Source: Perilla frutescens | Lineage: Eukaryota > Streptophyta > Magnoliopsida > Lamiales > Lamiaceae | Direction of reading: 5' to 3' | Assembly: GCA_026008535.1 (NCBI GenBank) | Contig: BRKX01000006.1 | Coordinates: forward strand, 9,260,501 to 9,324,500 | DNA length: 64,000 nt | Shown here: positions 1 to 10,928 of the stretch, one piece after another | Layout of the letters: each line of letters opens with the position of its first letter | Numbering within the stretch: position 1 is the first letter of the stretch | Notes under the pieces: model-generated | Database searches by the model: none | Told to the model about the DNA's origin: nothing | Seen by the model: only the letters and a program-made list of their open reading frames with translations | Made by a program: the position numbers and the translations under genes

Positions 1-1644
1 CTATAAAAAAAAAACAAAGGGAAAAAGATAAAAAAAAGAAAAAAAAAGAAAAAAAGAAAAAAACACAAATCTAGTCCAGCTTTTTCGTGTAGGTACCTAT
101 TCTAGCGCTACCCCTATCCTTGCCGAGCTCATGGAGTTGTTTGAGCATTACACACCAAGCTGGACCACTGCACTGGAGCACCGTCTGTATGCCCTTACTG
201 ACCGTCTCTTCCCTTGATTGCCAGTTTGCCCTATCTATCCCTTTGTTTTTATTTTCTTTAATTCATGTTGTGTCCGTTTTGTTGGCTCTCTTCCCTGCAC
301 AGTGAGGACACTGTGTTGTCTAAGTGTGGGAGGGAGGAAGTTGCTGTTTTTGTGTCTGGTTATTTTCTAAATCAAAAAAAAAACTTTTGTGTTTTACTTA
401 TTTTTGTTGAGTATTGGCTGCTTGAGATTGAACAATACAAGGAGGAAGGGTTATAGCATGGATTATCTTGGTTTGTTTGATTGATTCTCTTGTGATTGAA
501 TTATGCTATTGCTCATATGTATTCTTGAACGATGAAATGTGCAACTTGATCAACTTTTGATGAGCTTATAAACGTGAGATTTGGGCCTCTTGAGAATGTT
601 ATATATATGGAAAGCTCAGTTTTATTCTTTTGCTGAGTGTGTCGGATTTGAATGCTGGATTTCTGATTTGCCTTGTTGCCATGGTCATACTTCTTGTGAG
701 TTTCCTTTTGCATGAAAATGATAAAGGCATATAGGATTAATCATTTCTTTGTCCTGAATAAATTATCCATACCCGACACTATCCCTTAGTGAGCTCCTTT
801 GTGCCTGAATCTTTTCTTTCTTGACAACCACTAAATATTTCAGCCTTAGCTTGTTTTGGCTTGCTCTTGTCCCTTGGAAGCATGTGAGTTATATTGGATT
901 GTGTTGAGATGAGTTCGAAATTTACTTGAAGACAGTTAGTGCTGGAAGATTGAAGGAAAAAAAAAGAAGAAAAAAAAATATAAACTCCTGTCCTATTCCA
1001 TAAAAAAGAAGAGAAATAAAAAAAAGAAAAAAATGGTTTGTATGCCCATACTGGACGTGGAGGAAATAGGGCTGTACCCAATTGAAGTTAAATTTTGTTA
1101 CCCTGTATAGCTTTGAAGACCAGCACTTAACTTAGAATTCATGGGATATTTGAGAAGTTGCAGCCGAACTTGATTAATGTGTTCTGATATGCTTACATGC
1201 TTTCATCTTATTTAAGCCACTTATCCAAATTATCCTACCTAAGCACCCTAGCCCCATTGCAACCTGTTTCAAAGACCTTTTGATTTGTGCATAGTTCTTA
1301 CTTGCTTGGTAGTGATTTTGACATATGGGCAAATCTATGCTGAGAGTAACAAATCACGACCTGTGTGAATTTCCATATATCCCTACTTTTTGAGAGATCT
1401 AGAGTGAACCTTGGTGAGGCTGGATTGAGTTGCACGTTTTTGACTTGAATGAAGAGCATGTGTACAGTTTTATGAAACAAGAGAAGGGTTAGTGAATTGT
1501 GGTTGGTTGTGTTGTAATCCTAACTTTGAGTGTTTTCAGTTTGAGGTGGCCAGTGCTTGACTTGTCATTTCTGAGTTTTATTTTGAGTATGTTTTCTGTT
1601 TAGATATGCTCGAGGACGAGCATTGTCTAAGTGTGGGGGGGGTT
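1..1644 (+). mobile_element. 3' internal non-coding part of a Tat/Athila-like gypsy element
   Basis: No supported gene is present here. The stretch begins with an A/G-rich run (about 1-62) and ends in a guanine-rich polypurine tract (about 1631-1644) directly before an LTR that starts TGATCGGG. The phrase CTCGAGGACGAGC followed by TAAGTGTGGGGG (about 1608-1642) is typical of the region before the 3' LTR of plant Tat/Athila-type Ty3-gypsy elements. A similar phrase with TCTAAGTGTGGGAGGG occurs near 315-335. Small open frames here are low-complexity or random. The coding part of the element lies left of the window. The lineage is inferred. Confidence 0.6.
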
Positions 1645-3158
1645 TGATCGGGCCATTTTTACCTACTTATTTTGGGCTATTTGGTGTGAATTCTCAATGT
1701 TAATTGCCTTGTAATTATGCATTTGTGGAAGAAAGTGTGTTTTGTGAGTGATTGCAGATAATTAACACAAATATGAAGGAATTGGTCGAGTTTTGTGGAG
1801 ATTTATGTAGTCAAGATGATTGAAGGAAATCTGGTGAGTCTAGAAGCCATGCCGTATGGGCATACTGCCTGGAAGGGGTACCGAGATGACAGATTCCGGG
1901 CCTCAGCGCGAATTTTATGGGCTTGCACGCGGATTACTGCTTCAGCCATAACCTGGACGCGGCTGCAAGGAGTCCCACCGCCTCTAGAAGTTTTTATTTT
2001 GGCAATTACCTAGTTTAGATAGATTTAGGATTCTCTTTCCATGTTTAACTATTTTAATTAAGGATCTTATATATAGATTAGGACTTATCCCGTTATTGGG
2101 GGCTGGATATTAACGCATAGCATCAGAGAAGGGACGATTTTTCTAGCAACTTTTATTTCATCTTCTTCGCTGATTTCATCATGTTCTGCTTTTCGCTACT
2201 TGGGAGATTTGATTTAATTATGCAATCAAGCTAAGTTTTTCCTTATTCTGGTGACAACTAACGAAGCCCTGGCCTAGCTAAACTGTGAGATCTAATTGTT
2301 CGTTTCTCATTCAATTTAATCGCATGCATTTGTTATTCTTTGTATTTTGAGTCGTTAATTGTTTTGATATTGCTAGATAGTTGCAAATATTTAGTGAGTC
2401 GGAATTAATTAGTAGTCAATTAAACTGATCATCCGTAATTGTAGTTTAAGTTTAATTAGTGGTGAAACGGTTCTTCAGAACCAGGGAGAATGACAATCTT
2501 AATTTAACGGTCCTGCGTCAGAGTCTGTTAATTATGAATCGGGTTTCTCTAGTCTTTAAGGCTGTCGGCTCATTAAACCTATAAAGCGTCTCTTACGGTT
2601 GTCAGTCGATTAGGGAAATAATTGGTGAAGCGTCTTTCTGATTATTGAGAAACTATGGAGGAATTAGGCTACGTCAGTAAGCATCTTCGGTAGCTATAAC
2701 TTATTTGTATGTGTTAATTGAATTTATTTCTGCATCAAGGATTAGTTTAGGTAAGCTAGGATGGAGTTATTTGGAATCCGGAATATTTTCTTCTAATATT
2801 TAAATCCGTTTATTCTGTTAAATTATGCATCTTCCCAGTTATTTATTTAATTTCGTTTATTTTGTTAAAATCACAATTTCCCCTTGAAAGTTTGGTCCTA
2901 CCGATTGGAAGTATAGAGTAATTCTCACCGGTTCTTTGGGAGACGATCTCGCTCATCGTGTACTGTGCAGTAAGGGCATACCGACTGCTGTCGGGGTATT
3001 TATTTTTGGTGAAAAATGACGCACCAATCACATATATTCTTGCATTGGGAGAAAAATATATGCAGGCAAAAATATAATAAATTGATCTAGTTGGGCAGGA
3101 TTTAAAAAGTAGTAGTTTTGGAGGTAATCTGTACTTATTTCAATCTCAACCCCTATCA
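1645..3158 (+). mobile_element. 3' LTR of the left-edge gypsy element
   Basis: A 1514-bp LTR is inferred from its ends, TGATCGGG at the left and CCCCTATCA at the right, placed immediately after a polypurine tract. The ends form the TGAT...ATCA inverted pair usual for this type. No second copy lies in the window, so target-site duplication and LTR divergence cannot be tested. A TATA-like element lies inside. The sequence directly downstream belongs to the Mutator-like element region, so this element may have landed in or beside its left end. Confidence 0.6.
2068..2076 (+). promoter_or_regulatory. TATA-like box in the left-edge 3' LTR
   Basis: TATATATAG about 420 bp into the LTR fits a U3 core promoter. 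In a 3' LTR it could drive outward transcription into the MULE region at its right. Confidence 0.4.
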
Positions 3159-3639
3159 ATGGGCCCACCAAATCAGAATTTTGTACTTTAGTTCTGATGA
3201 AAACTAGCTTGTAATTGCCAAAATAGAATATTTATTATGTAGGGTTTGAATTGAATTTTACCCCAACAACCCCCCATGTTTTCTCTCTCTCCCCCACTCT
3301 CTTCATTATCGTTTCAAATCGAAAAAAAAAACTTGAAGGAGCTTGAATTCTCTTCTCCTCACTCTTTTCATTACCCGTCATTCTGACCACTATCAACTCT
3401 CTCTCTTCGTGGCCGTTTCTCTCTCGCCCTCTCTCTCTCACGGTATTTCATTGCCCCTAGTTAATCATCGCCGACAATGGAGCATCGATCATGAGCTCAA
3501 CCGGAGACGTCTTCTTCATCACATGTAAGTTTCAGATTTTTCTTTTAAATTTGTATTTAGCGTGTGCGATTTCTGGAAATTGTTTATAGCCCTAGGATTA
3601 GTTCTAGAAATTGGTTGATTATGTTAAATTTGTTAAATT
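3159..3639 (+). other. Pyrimidine-rich leader with a possible first exon and splice donor
   Basis: A CT-rich leader (about 3270-3460) precedes an ATG at 3491 and a good donor GTAAGT at 3525-3530. It resembles the 5' end of a plant transcription unit, possibly that of the Ulp1-like gene downstream, with the tandem-repeat array then lying in its first intron. This is inference; no homology was recognised. Confidence 0.3.
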
Positions 3640-4335
3640 TATTGATTATGTTAATAATCGTGATCCTAATTTAAATAATCATAGCTTATTAAATATTAAT
3701 CATTGCTTATTGAAATAAATCAAGACTTATATTATGTTAATTGTAGCTTGTTGTTTTGAAATTAATCGAGACTTATTATGTAAATCGTGGCTTATTATGT
3801 TAATCGAGGCTTATAGTATGTTAATTGTGACCTTTTGAAATTAATCGAGGCTTATATTATGTTAATAGTGGCTTTTTAAAATTAATCGAGGCTTATTATG
3901 CTAATCGTGGCTTTTTAAAATTAATCGAGACATATTATGTTAATCGTGGCTTATTATGTTAATCGAGGCTTATATTATGTTAATCGCGACTTTTAAAATT
4001 AATCGAGGTTTAAATTATGTTAATCGTGACTTTTGAACTTAATCGAGGCTTAAATTATGTTAATCGAGACTTTTTTTCCAATCAATCGTGACATTGTTCT
4101 ACCTTAATTGAGACTCTTGAAAATTAATCGAGGCTCTTGAAAAATTAATTGAGGCTCTTGAAAATTAATCGAGGCTCATTCAAAATTAATCGTGACTTTT
4201 TTTAATTAATCGAGTCAATTTTTAAATTTAATCGTGGTTCATTTAAATATTACCTCGATTAATTTTCAAGAGCCTCGATTAATTTTTTAAGAGCCTTGAT
4301 TAATTTTAAGCATTGCCTTGATTAAAACATTTTCA
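3640..4335 (+). repeat. Left-arm tandem array of TTAATCG(A/T)GGC repeats
   Basis: A degenerate array with spacing of roughly 20-40 bp is built around TTAATCGTGGC and TTAATCGAGGC, usually followed by TTATTATG or TTTTTAAA. Near 4250-4325 the motif flips to CCTCGATTAA, so the inner end can pair with the rest as hairpins. The same core recurs inverted (GCCACGATTAA) in the right arm at 30720-31560. This is read directly from the sequence; the assignment to transposon arms is inference from the symmetric placement around the two MULE genes. Confidence 0.75.
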
Positions 4336-4467
4336 AGATTAATTTAAATTTTACAAATTTCCAATTTATATGAAATTTCAAAGTAATTATTTTAATTGTA
4401 ATTTTAAAAATGTTGTTAGATTGATTGGCTTAGACAACCGCTACAACACCTGAGGCCTTCGATCATA

Positions 4468-5340
4468 GTGTATGCCAAATCAGAGGTAGTTAAGATGATC
4501 AGAGCCACACTACATACGATAGGTGGTGATGACGCTGTGCGATTGTTCAGATCTGGATACTTCGGACATTTTTTGGACTACAGGGGTGGTGACGTCCAGA
4601 AGAAGGTGATTCATGCTTTGATGACTCATGAGGTGTACATGTCGGATCATGCATTGGTGGGACGGGAGGCATGGTTTCAGATTCATCGCTCCCAGCTGCG
4701 TTTTGGTCCGAGTGAGTACAACCTGGTGTCAGGTTTATGATTCAGCGGCTCGACATTCGATCCGAATAACGAGCATGTTGTTCCGTCGAGAGCTGTCTAC
4801 CATCGTTTATTTTAAGGGCAGCGCACGACCGTCTGTGAGATGGAGGAGATATTCACACAGATGAGGATGACTAGAGATGCTCCGAACTATGTGAAGGTTG
4901 CGAATATATTGTTCGCATACCGAATGATTTTATGTCTGCATCAGAACCAGTACATAGATCCATGAGTGTGGGTTTTGGTGGAGGATGTGGAGTGGTGGAA
5001 TTCATTTCCATGGGGGCATATTCTTACCAAATGCTGATGCACTTCATCAGCCTCTTCCGCAGGACTCGACAGGCTATGGACGGGAAAGTACACAGGTAAT
5101 ATCATTTTTATGGGCCAATTTGGGCACTCCAGGTATTTAGTTTAAATTTTGTTGTTCTAAATTAATGATGCATAGTTAAATCAAGTCAGAATGTAACTAA
5201 TCTGTTAATCTATTTTACAAGTATGGGCTTGTGAGGTGATACAGAGTTGGCCCATGAGACTGGTCTGCATAGTGGACAACTCACTCTGTCTCGATGTTTG
5301 AGGTGGATATTCAGTCACCCTACCACTGACCTAGCCACCT
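4468..5340 (+). pseudogene. DUF1985-like N-terminal part of a Ulp1-type MULE protein
   Basis: The first segment (4468-4740) ends in the motif LRFGPSEYNLVSGL, the hallmark of the DUF1985 domain that precedes Ulp1 peptidase domains in plant transposon proteins. A TGA at 4738 breaks the frame, but recognisable protein continues: FDPNNEHVVPSRAVYHR, then NYVKVANILFAYRMILCL and WWNSFPWG, to about 5090. A GT-start at 5097 and the return of coding-like sequence after about 5220 suggest an intron. There are several in-frame stops. The MULE Ulp1-like ORF's own role in transposition is not established. Confidence 0.6.
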
Positions 5341-5440
5341 TATTCCAGCGATCATTATGTTTTAAGGTTTCTTTCTCTATTTAGAATATCAAATCTATAT
5401 TTGTTAATTAATCTTAATGATATTATTTATTTCATGCAGT

Positions 5441-6354
5441 CACGGGTAGTTTTGTTGGTACCATCTCCGGAGGATACGGGGACTCCATATTACCTGAGCA
5501 TGCAGCTGGAGGCCGGTGCTCAGAGCGTGAGATTTGTTCTCCCTCAAAATGGGAACAAGAAGAACATGCTTGCAAATGCAGCATCCTGCTGTTCCAGTTC
5601 AACAGCAGAGGTTGTGGGGCCATCAGCTTGAGGTACTAGAGCTGCTCAAACATCACAGAAGGGTCAACAGGTGAATCGGGCATTGAGAGATGAGTCAGAT
5701 GATGAGATACCCGGTCTCCGCCCCCCTAATAAGACAACAGAGCACATAGCATATCCGGATCGTCGATTGAGCCCTCCTCGAGCATGGGGAATAAAGGGTT
5801 CGAGGAGAGATCGATCTCAAAGTAGTGGGGAGCACAAACGGTCTAGACAAGGTGCGCAAGAGACCTCAAAGAGTTTTATGGAGCGCTGGCTTCAGAGGGT
5901 TGTGGCAGTTGTGAGGGAGGATATGATGCCCCGTAATCAGGAGGCGATGGACCAGACTGTTGAGAGGGCTATAGCCAGCCTACGTAGAGAACAAGGGCCG
6001 ACTCTAAGTCACCGTAGTGCTAGACCCAGTCGTAGGTCATCCACGCTTGATATGGGCCACCACAGTCCGGAACCGAGTAAGCATAGTACCCCTCGAGCGC
6101 CCACTCCACCTACCCAGAGTGCTCTACAACCCACTTTACAACATGAGGATACCAGCACATTGGCCCGACGTCCCACTAAACGCCCTGCTGGATATAGCTC
6201 GACCGTGCTGCTCATGAATGCTCAAAATGATACGACCTTCATGACGGTCTATAGAGGATTTAGAGGCCTAGGTCCCAGAGCGAATATCCTCATTCTCATC
6301 AATGATATGCATTTATGGCAAGGGTGGTTTAACAAGCATGAGGACCCGACGTAA
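5441..6354 (+). pseudogene. Linker region of the Ulp1-type MULE protein
   Basis: A possible acceptor (TCATGCAG, ending at 5440) opens a frame that runs to 6354 with one TGA at 5629-5631. The product is charged, Ser/Arg/Pro-rich and of low complexity, as expected for the linker between DUF1985 and the peptidase. Its C-terminal part (DTTFMTVYRGFRGL, ILILINDMHLWQGW) leads towards the peptidase domain. The frame after 5631 is open for 241 codons. No independent start codon is convincing. The function of this linker is unknown. Confidence 0.45.
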
Positions 6355-6526
6355 GAGATACGTGAGCATGCTCTTAGCTACTTCTTGACCGCGACCAGTT
6401 GACGAGTGAAGAGAGACCCTAACTTAGTGTAGGACAGTGATGACTGCTACTGGTCTATATGTGACTTCAAATACTTAATTTTTTGATAAATTTTGTAAGT
6501 TAGTCTTTTTACACCACAATTAATTA

Positions 6527-7229
6527 TAATGGATTTTCGCAAGAGGCCCTCGTCGGAAAATGGCAGAGACTTCATCCTCTCGACCCTGATTGCTTACAAG
6601 AATATAAGGATGATGACTACTGATGGTGGATACCTCCAGTAGGACTTATACATCGGATCCGTGGCAAAGATGGCCGCTATGAGACCTCATGGCTGGGGTG
6701 TGGTTATGTAAGTTAACTTCACGAGAAATTAACATTGCCATATATTATTTTCTAACATTGTTCTTGATATAATCCATATATTACATTATAGGTGATCGTG
6801 GTATGTAACATTCTGAAGCAGAAATGGGTAGTGGTCCATATCCACCTCACTGACTGGGTAGTGGAGTTGTATGACTCATTCCTATTTCATATGGATGATT
6901 CGAGTGATCCTGTTCTCTACAAGAGGTGAGATAGAGAGTTAATGCCCATACTTCATCTACTTCCATGCATACTCCTGTGTGCCAGATTTTGGCAAGGTCG
7001 TCGAATGCCACCCCGATGTGCTTTTGCGATGACCTTGAACATGACTATACCAGATCAGTATATGCAGATAGATGGCACCAGCTGTGGAGTGTATGCCTGT
7101 ATGTACGTGGATCATCTGCTGGGTGGAGACCCTTCATTGGGTGTACCGGAGGAGCAAGTACATGCATGGAAGAGGGTTATAGGGATTAGGATATACTCAT
7201 TGAATTATACTTATAGGCCTACCCAGTGA
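6527..7229 (+). pseudogene. Ulp1 (C48) cysteine peptidase-like domain of the MULE
   Basis: Family knowledge: Ulp1/SENP peptidases process or remove SUMO and use a His-Asp-Cys triad with a conserved Gln. Here KWVVVHIHLTDWVVELYDSF (about 6826-6885) matches the His/Trp...Asp strand. QIDGTSCGVYACMYVDHLL (about 7064-7120) matches the Gln...Cys-Gly-Val loop with the nucleophilic Cys. A probable intron runs from about 6710 to 6790 (GTAAGT ... TTATAG). Several stops and frame changes make it a pseudogene. It ends tail-to-tail with the transposase gene at 7398. I cannot tell whether an intact version would cleave SUMO. Confidence 0.65.
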
Positions 7230-7397
7230 GCATGTGACATTGACATGATGTATGAATGTACTTTCCATATTATATTATGATTTGCTATGATTAAGTAAGA
7301 AAGTGGTACGATTACATTTATCGATATTAGTTCAATAAATTTCATATAAACCCCAAATATTCAGAAATTTAATAAAGTTCACATAAATCCTAAATAA

Positions 7398-8176
7398 TCA
7401 GTCGATATCCGCCGCCAAACGGACCGGACAGGTCGGGTGAGTATGCTCCGTACTACCACATATGCTGCATTTCTTAGGTGCTCTCCTGTGTAGAGACATT
7501 TCCTCTATTGAAGTATTTAGATCCATACCAGAAATAGGTAGATGGGCTGTGCATGCACGTCTGTTGTGCCCTGATCTAGGATATCTAATGCAAAACTGTC
7601 TGTGTGCGTCGCTCTCGGAAAAACGGTCTGTGTGCGTCGCTTTGATACTGATTTGATACGATAAGAAGGTCATCCATATCACCCAAAGCCATGTGCACTC
7701 AGCCCAAGAACTATGTCCAAGATTCGTCGTTCTCTATCAGTCCGAGCACAACTGCACAGGTAAGAGTTGTTCATTGCCATCCTTCATCACAGCAACAAAC
7801 AGAACTCCCTTGTTCTTTTCCTTAAGATGTGTCCCATAAATCACTAGTACTGGAAGCGCATAATGGAGAAATACCCTGATACACGGTCCGAGAGCAAGAA
7901 ACAAATGCTTGAATCTATCCTCACTCGTGATTTGTATGTCAATTAAAGTCCCTGGATTCAGCAATTGCAAAATGTGCAGAAATGTAGGCAACTGCTCATA
8001 TGACTTGTCACAGTCTCCATATACCTTCTCAATGGTAATGTTTCTCACACACAAAGCGAAGCTGTAATCGATATGGATGCCAAACTCATGGACAAGCTCC
8101 ACCATCATCTCTTTCGGCTTTAGAACCATTCTCTCATTCACCAATTTGCGCATGAAATATTTCACAAGCACTCATG
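7398..8176 (-). pseudogene. mudrA-like: MULE transposase, middle and C-terminal fragment
   Basis: From 8171 to 7737 an open frame shows the block before and at the start of the MULE DDE domain: YEQLPTFLHILQLLNPGT, DRFKHLFLALGPCIRVF, and PVLVIYGTHLKEKNKG, where the family usually has the catalytic Asp in a 'DGTHL' context; here it reads YGTHL, so the first Asp appears lost. Most of the DDE core and SWIM region is missing. A second frame (7682-7398) ends in a CCHC zinc knuckle, CSICGSTEHTHPTC. The upstream half lies at 29657-30688, beyond the inserted chromovirus. Confidence 0.75.
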
Positions 8177-8794
8177 TGTTGTGAACCCCGTTCAGGCCCA
8201 TATCGGAGCTAGTGAGAATGTGGTTGGAGGAGAAATGGCTATGCGGAAATAGGCAATGGAAGAGGTGGCGGAGGAAGAGTTTGAAGAAGAAAAAGACTCA
8301 ACCTTTAGGGTTGAGAAAGAGGGCTCGAAAAAGTGGAAATTAAAGAAGAAAATTAGGGATTGAAATTCAATTAATCGTTCAAATCGCAAGTGGGCTTTTT
8401 CGGGTTGGATTGATGGATCAGGAGTAATGAGTTCTGTGCTTGGGCCGTTTCTTTACTTCAATTAGTTAGGTTATGTTTCCATTAAATTAAGGACTATATT
8501 CCATTTTAGCTAGGGTATTCTTGTACCCCAGAATGTGGTCCTATCTACTTGTAAAGGGGTATAAATATTATGTTGCCTAGTTGAGAAGTAATGAAAAGTA
8601 CTCTAATTTTCTCTCTACCTTTCTTCTCTATATTTCTTCCATTTCTCCTAAATATCCTTCCATTACTGTTACATTAAATATATCAAGATTACAACTTTAT
8701 TACAAATCCCTCGGGTATTACTTGAGTAAAACAAAGATCTACACAATAGAGCGAAGTAAAACTAAAACTTCAAGAGAAGCAGCCGAGATCATCA
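8177..8794 (+). mobile_element. 5' LTR of the chromovirus-like element
   Basis: A 618-bp LTR starts TGTTGTGAACCCC and ends GAGATCATCA. It aligns along its length with 29038-29656 with many substitutions and small indels. It is followed four bases later by a primer-binding site. Confidence 0.85.
8560..8570 (+). promoter_or_regulatory. TATA-like box in the chromovirus 5' LTR
   Basis: TATAAATATTA lies about 235 bp before the LTR end, and the same element is retained in the 3' LTR (near 29421). It fits the U3 core promoter. Confidence 0.45.
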
Positions 8795-8798
8795 GATT

Positions 8799-8812
8799 TG
8801 GTATCCAGAGCC
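8799..8812 (+). other. Primer-binding site, tRNA-iMet type
   Basis: TGGTATCCAGAGCC begins four bases after the LTR end. It matches the TGGTATCAGAGC form complementary to initiator tRNA-Met with one extra C. Confidence 0.65.
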
Positions 8813-8826
8813 ACCAATCCTTGGCC

Positions 8827-9139
8827 ATGGCTGAAAATACTAGAATGAAGGTGTTGCAGGAGACACAAAGGGTGTTAGATCAGAATTTTCAAGCTGAAAG
8901 CTTAAAGAGAGATGCTGCTGAATCAAGGTTAAAAGAGCAGATTCAATCTGTTACAAAAATACAAGAGGGAATACTACGTAAGCTAGATCACTTAATAGAA
9001 CTATTTAATTCACTGCAGACACAAAACAAAGGCAAAGGGATACTGAGGGTGATTCTATTTTAAGGAAACCTCCCAGTAACTATGTTGAGGAAAGTTCCTT
9101 CTCAAGAACTCACACCTTTATGGGTAATAGGCAACTAAG
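8827..9139 (+). pseudogene. Gag N-terminus of the chromovirus-like element
   Basis: The ATG at 8827 opens MAENTRMKVLQETQRVLDQN, a charged, probably coiled-coil start of the kind seen in plant chromovirus Gag. A frameshift near the A/G-rich run at about 9030-9045 moves the reading to a frame containing PPSNYVEESSFSR, which continues up to the Athila LTR at 9140. The Gag core that should follow is missing: sequence resumes only near the Gag C-terminus after 22177. The fragment is therefore a truncated, frameshifted remnant. Confidence 0.6.
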
Positions 9140-10779
9140 TGATTTATGAGTGCATAAATTACACTCATTTGGACTCATTTTGAGTGCTTTTGCACTTGGT
9201 TATCTTGTATATATGTTGTATATATTGTTTATTTCTGTTTTAATCTTTCGTTTAATGACATGTGGCCAATATAGAGAATTTTTGGGATATAAAGGGCAAA
9301 CACAAAGTCAAATTGATAATGAGATCAACAAGGAATACACAAGGCATGGAACAATGAAGAAACGAGCAAGAAAAAGGCTAACACTTGAAGACGCGACCCC
9401 CAAACGCGACTTCAGGGGGTCGCGCTTCATCACATGGCGTCACGCGACCGTGAAACGCGACCTAGGGGGGTCGCGCCTCAGCCTTGAGCCAAAATGCGAC
9501 CCCAAAATGCGACCAAAAGCTCACTTTGTAGACACTTCAGAGAGCCGATTTCCTTCAGTCGAAACGTGGGTCCAAAGCGCGAGTTCCTAGGGTCGCGCCT
9601 CGGTCTTCAGTCGAAATGCGACCCCAAAACGCGACCGAAATCTCGTGTTGCAGAGCCTACAGAGACCTGATTTCCTTTGTTCCAAACTCGACCCTCAAAC
9701 GCGAGTTCCTGGGGTCGAGTTCCGCACAGACGGAAATAAAAAGTGACTTTTGGCATCAAATCTATTGGTCCATTCATATATATATCATTTAGGCTTTTCA
9801 AATGATATATCCATATACCCTAAGAATGAAATAGAGACTTGGAGAAACATCAAGAGAAGGGATTTTTGAAGATCAAGAGGAAGGAAGGAAAATCAACCAT
9901 CCATTTGAGCATCCAAGCCATAGGATTGAAGAAGGAGTATTCTACATTGGGTTTTATCACTTCTTCTCTCTTCTTAGACTTGTATTTAGAATGGGTTATT
10001 GTTTTTCTTCTTGTAATCTCGATTTCATTGTGAATATGGTTGGCTAGAGACTTAGGGCTCTAGGATGTGGTGAAACAATGTAAATATTGATCTTTGATTT
10101 GGGATATATATATGTGTTATTGCTTTGTCAAGATTTTGATCTAGGCTAGGGCTTGAATGGTATTGTTTGGTTAGCCATCTCACTAACATCACATGTATGA
10201 ATCACTTGCATCTAGTCAATCCCGTGATCATAAGCATGCTTGGATCAAATCTACATATTTGTCTTCTTAGTCGAATGTCATTATGTGGAAGGAAATGTGA
10301 CCCTTAGAGCCTTTTGTAGGTGCGACCTTAGAATGCGTTAGAGATAGCCATCTTTGTCGTATTCACAATTTAAGAGATATTCGAGAGATGCTCTTACTAT
10401 ATTCGCGGTCTTCCTATCTATGAACTTTGCATATATGTATGTGTAATCCCGCATTGTAGGTCAATATGAGTATTGTGTAGCCATGTCCTAGAGTTTCGCC
10501 TTATTTATCATCTTCAAAGCTCTCCCTTGTTTGGTATTGTCTCTTGAGTGCCAATTATATTGATAATTATTGTTGTTTACGTGTTTATGCCTTTTGTTCT
10601 TGTTTGGCATTTTGATTTAGTTAAAACACACCCTCTCCTTATTGTTCGTCTAGATATTTCACTCTTCTTCCATCGTGGTATTTGCATTATCTAAAATCAC
10701 ATGCTTGTAAACTTGTAGGCATTGACACGAGTTATAAATATTGAAACAAATCATAGTAGATGAAAAATAAACTCTATCA
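9140..10779 (+). mobile_element. 5' LTR of the Athila-type element
   Basis: It begins near TGATTTATGAGTGCATAAAT and ends ACTCTATCA before the primer site. It aligns with 20628-22176. The left boundary is uncertain by a few bases because the two copies differ by a short indel here. A CpG-dense block with repeated CGCGACC and GGTCGCG words lies at about 9390-9720. Confidence 0.8.
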
Positions 10780-10785
10780 AGTTTT

Positions 10786-10802
10786 TGGCGCCGTTGTCGG
10801 GG
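10786..10802 (+). other. Primer-binding site, tRNA-Asp type
   Basis: TGGCGCCGTTGTCGGGG begins seven bases after the LTR end. It is the standard Athila/Tat primer site (TGGCGCCGTTGCCGGGG) with one C-to-T change. Confidence 0.85.
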
Positions 10803-10928
10803 AAAAACGAAATTAATTTGATAAATGCAATATTGTGATAACGATTGAGTGGATTAATTTAGACATTTTTACTTGTTTTATTATAAAGAGTTGTTCTTGA
10901 TTTGTTTGTCCTTTTTGATAGGAAGTGT

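Noticed and set aside
779..1081. Minus-strand open frame of 100 codons
   Set aside because: It crosses A-rich low-complexity sequence, gives Phe/Ser runs and lies in the non-coding 3' part of a retroelement.
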